A stretch of 24,579 nucleotides of DNA from ECT2AJA-044 sp965658225 (lineage in GTDB: Bacteria; Bacteroidota; Bacteroidia; Flavobacteriales; ECT2AJA-044): NCBI GenBank assembly GCA_965658225.1, contig CBFHRK010000025.1:1-24579 (forward strand). The letters run 5' to 3'. Made by a program: the position numbers and the translations under genes. Of this stretch, positions 22,436 through 24,579 are shown one piece after another. Within the stretch, counting starts at the first letter, position 1, and each line of letters begins with the position of its first letter. The notes beneath the pieces were generated by a model that was not told the DNA's origin, ran no database searches, and worked only from the letters and a program-made list of their open reading frames with translations.

Positions 22436-24579
22436 ATGAAAAGATTAGTACTCCTACTCGTTGGCGTAGCCTTGTTCTCAACAAGCTTCGCTCAAACACC
22501 TTCTTGGATGCGCTACCCCGCAATTTCTCCAGATGGTTCTCAAATCGCCTTCAGTTATCAAGGCGATATTTTTTTGGTTCCTACCGAAGGTGGTCAAGCA
22601 AAACCGCTTACAAGACATAGCGCCTACGACTTCGAACCCGTATGGTCAAACGACGGTTCAAAAATCGCCTTTGCAAGCGATCGCTACGGAAATTTCGATG
22701 TTTTCGTAGTGAATGCAACAGGTGGCGCTCCCACTCGATTAACATTCGCATCGAGCAGTGATCACCCCAGCGATTTTACACCGGACGGAAGCGCCGTTTT
22801 ATTTTCTGCGGCCCGCCAAGATGCCGCCGCGAATAGGCAATTCCCATCGCGCGGATTGCGCGAATTATATCAAGTTCCCATCACGGGTGGCCGCCCTGTA
22901 CAATTGTTAACGACCCCGGCCGAAAACGCTCGTTACAATGCCGATGGAAGTCAAATTCTTTTTCACGATTGGAAAGGATATGAAGATCAATGGAGAAAGC
23001 ACCATACCTCATCCGTAACGCGCGACATTTGGACCTACGACCTAGCAGACGGAAGCTACAACATGATTTCCACCTATAAAGGCGAAGACCTTTATCCAGA
23101 CTATGCCGCCGATGGGACCATTTACTTCTTGAGCGAAATGTATGGGAACAATTTTAATGTGGTCAAAAGAAACGCCGACGGGTCTATTAGCCAGGTATCG
23201 AATCTGGAAAAGCACCCAGTTCGTTTCCTATCAATTAGTAACGACAATTTACTCTGCTATAGCTATCATGGAGAGCTCTATACCCAGCGCGATGGTGCCG
23301 AGCCGCAAAAGGTAAATGTGACCTTACTCGACGACGCAAAAGAGAACGAATACGAAATCATTCGCGCATCTGGGTCGTCCGATTTTTCGGTAAGTCCGAA
23401 TGGAAAAGAAATTGCCTTTATAAATCGAGGTGAAGTATTCGTTACCGCCGTTGATGGCTCGTGGACGAAGAGAATAACGAATACGCCAGAACAAGAGCGC
23501 TCGGTAGACTTTCACCCGGAAGGAAGAAAAATTCTCTACTCAGGAGAACGCGAAGGCTCATGGAACGTTTACGAAGCCGAAATAGCAAGCGATGACGAGC
23601 CCTACTTCTATGCCGCTACCATCATTGAAGAACGCGCCTTACTCGACAATGAACCCGAAGAATTTCAAGCGAGCTATTCTCCAGACGGAAAAGAAGTAGC
23701 CTACCTAGAAGAGCGTACCACACTAAAAGTATTGAATATTGAAAGTGGTGAGACCCGCGAAATATTACCAGGGCGATATAACTATTCCTATGCCGATGGC
23801 GACCAAGACTATCAATGGTCTCCTGACGGCAAGTGGTTTGCTGTTACCTATCTACCGGGCAAACAATGGACGTCGAACATCGGAATTGTATCTGCGGAAG
23901 GCGGACAAGAACCCATTGACTTATCTCGTTCTGGATTCGAAGACTGGATGCCGATGTGGCAATTAGACGGAGATGCCATCATTTGGGGTAGCAATCGGGA
24001 TGGAAACACGAATCTGCAAGGACGTGGAGGAACTTGGGATATTTATGCACTCTTCACGAAACAAGCCGCTTTCGACAAGTACAAGATGAACGAAGAGGAG
24101 TACACGCTATGGAAAGAAAAGAAAGACGATAAAAAAGACGACGATTCCGACGAAGAAGACGACAAAAAAGACAAGAAAAAGAAAAAGAAAGACGATGACG
24201 ACGAAAAGGAAGTCGAAGCCTTAAAAATAGAATTCGATGGTTTCCAAGACCGCAAGGCTCGATTAACACCGATGAGCGGTAATTTGGGTGGTGGCTTTTT
24301 ATCGAAAGAAGGCGACCTGATTTACTACTTCGCCTATGTTAACCGTTCTTGGGGACTGTACAGCTGGGACCTTTACAAAGGAGAAATGGAAACAGTTGCC
24401 AATTTGGGCCGTTCCTTTGGTAACTGGGAAGTAAGTAAAGACGGCAAATCTGTATTCTATTCCGATGGCGGTGGGTTTGCCAAGCTCGCCCTATCGGGCG
24501 GAAAAAAAGAAAGTGTCTCTGTGAGCGCCGAAATGCAGCTCGATCCATCCGGCGAAAGAGCCTACTTGTTCGAGCATGT
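22436..24579 (+). CDS. Tricorn-like S41 protease, N-terminal part (cut by window end)
   Basis: At least 714 residues are visible and the frame runs off the window. A signal peptide (ending STSFAQ) is followed by WD40/PD40-type beta-propeller repeats, such as YPAISPDGSQIAFSYQGDIF, PVWSNDGSKIAFASDRYGNF and ASYSPDGKEVAYLEE. This is the layout of secreted Tricorn-protease homologues. A strongly charged Asp/Lys/Glu stretch occupies about residues 560-595, then FDGFQDRKARLTPMSG opens the region before the PDZ and S41 serine protease domains, which lie beyond the window. It probably degrades peptides in the periplasm. The ATG at 22436 begins the signal peptide. The catalytic residues cannot be checked here. 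Confidence 0.88.
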   Translation, partial: MKRLVLLLVGVALFSTSFAQTPSWMRYPAISPDGSQIAFSYQGDIFLVPTEGGQAKPLTRHSAYDFEPVWSNDGSKIAFASDRYGNFDVFVVNATGGAPTRLTFASSSDHPSDFTPDGSAVLFSAARQDAAANRQFPSRGLRELYQVPITGGRPVQLLTTPAENARYNADGSQILFHDWKGYEDQWRKHHTSSVTRDIWTYDLADGSYNMISTYKGEDLYPDYAADGTIYFLSEMYGNNFNVVKRNADGSISQVSNLEKHPVRFLSISNDNLLCYSYHGELYTQRDGAEPQKVNVTLLDDAKENEYEIIRASGSSDFSVSPNGKEIAFINRGEVFVTAVDGSWTKRITNTPEQERSVDFHPEGRKILYSGEREGSWNVYEAEIASDDEPYFYAATIIEERALLDNEPEEFQASYSPDGKEVAYLEERTTLKVLNIESGETREILPGRYNYSYADGDQDYQWSPDGKWFAVTYLPGKQWTSNIGIVSAEGGQEPIDLSRSGFEDWMPMWQLDGDAIIWGSNRDGNTNLQGRGGTWDIYALFTKQAAFDKYKMNEEEYTLWKEKKDDKKDDDSDEEDDKKDKKKKKKDDDDEKEVEALKIEFDGFQDRKARLTPMSGNLGGGFLSKEGDLIYYFAYVNRSWGLYSWDLYKGEMETVANLGRSFGNWEVSKDGKSVFYSDGGGFAKLALSGGKKESVSVSAEMQLDPSGERAYLFEH

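Overview
The window looks like a draft chromosomal contig from a member of the Bacteroidota, most likely Flavobacteriales. The gene families are typical of that group: a stand-alone pyruvate dehydrogenase E1-beta gene divergent from etfB-etfA, a DUF151/UVR nuclease, a NupC-type transporter, TSP3-OmpA, a GH3-like protein, two deoxynucleoside kinases and a Tricorn-like protease. Several genes and both tRNAs are preceded by the Bacteroidota -7 element TAnnTTTG, and Shine-Dalgarno sequences are generally absent. A 97-base N run shows that the sequence is an unfinished assembly. By eye GC is about 45-50%, except for one AT-rich Fic gene.

Layout. Positions 1-610 hold two minus-strand tRNAs, Leu(UAA) and Gly(GCC), each with a promoter and terminator, plus a 19-bp duplicate of the tRNA-Gly 3' end in the spacer between them. 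Next come mutS (minus) and a divergent SpoU/TrmH RNA methyltransferase (plus). A probable acquired segment (about 3.8-5.2 kb) carries a Fic adenylyltransferase and a short Rhs-like remnant. Then come a TSP3/OmpA outer-membrane protein and a folK-deoxynucleoside kinase overlap (both minus). sppA and a YhhQ-type queuosine-precursor transporter follow on the plus strand, and the transporter start appears frameshifted. They converge on a DUF2797 zinc-ribbon protein with a GIY-YIG-like core.

A GH3-like ligase is coupled to a secreted predicted beta-propeller protein (plus) and converges on a second deoxynucleoside kinase. The pyrophosphatase hppA and pdhB lie upstream of that kinase on the minus strand. 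From 17.4 kb to the end a long plus-strand run has short gaps: etfB, etfA, bifunctional nuclease, NupC-like transporter with an extra N-terminal domain, an anchored protein of unknown function, and a Tricorn-like protease cut by the window end.

Functionally this is mostly housekeeping: mismatch repair, folate and queuosine supply, nucleoside uptake and salvage (NupC-like transporter plus two kinases), pyruvate oxidation, ETF electron transfer, a PPi-driven ion pump, and envelope proteolysis. I see no CRISPR array, prophage, transposase or multi-gene defence system. The best second-look items are the transporter frameshift, the tRNA-Gly 3' duplication, the Fic/Rhs-remnant segment, the GIY-YIG-like DUF2797 protein, the motif-divergent kinase and the transporter domain fusion.
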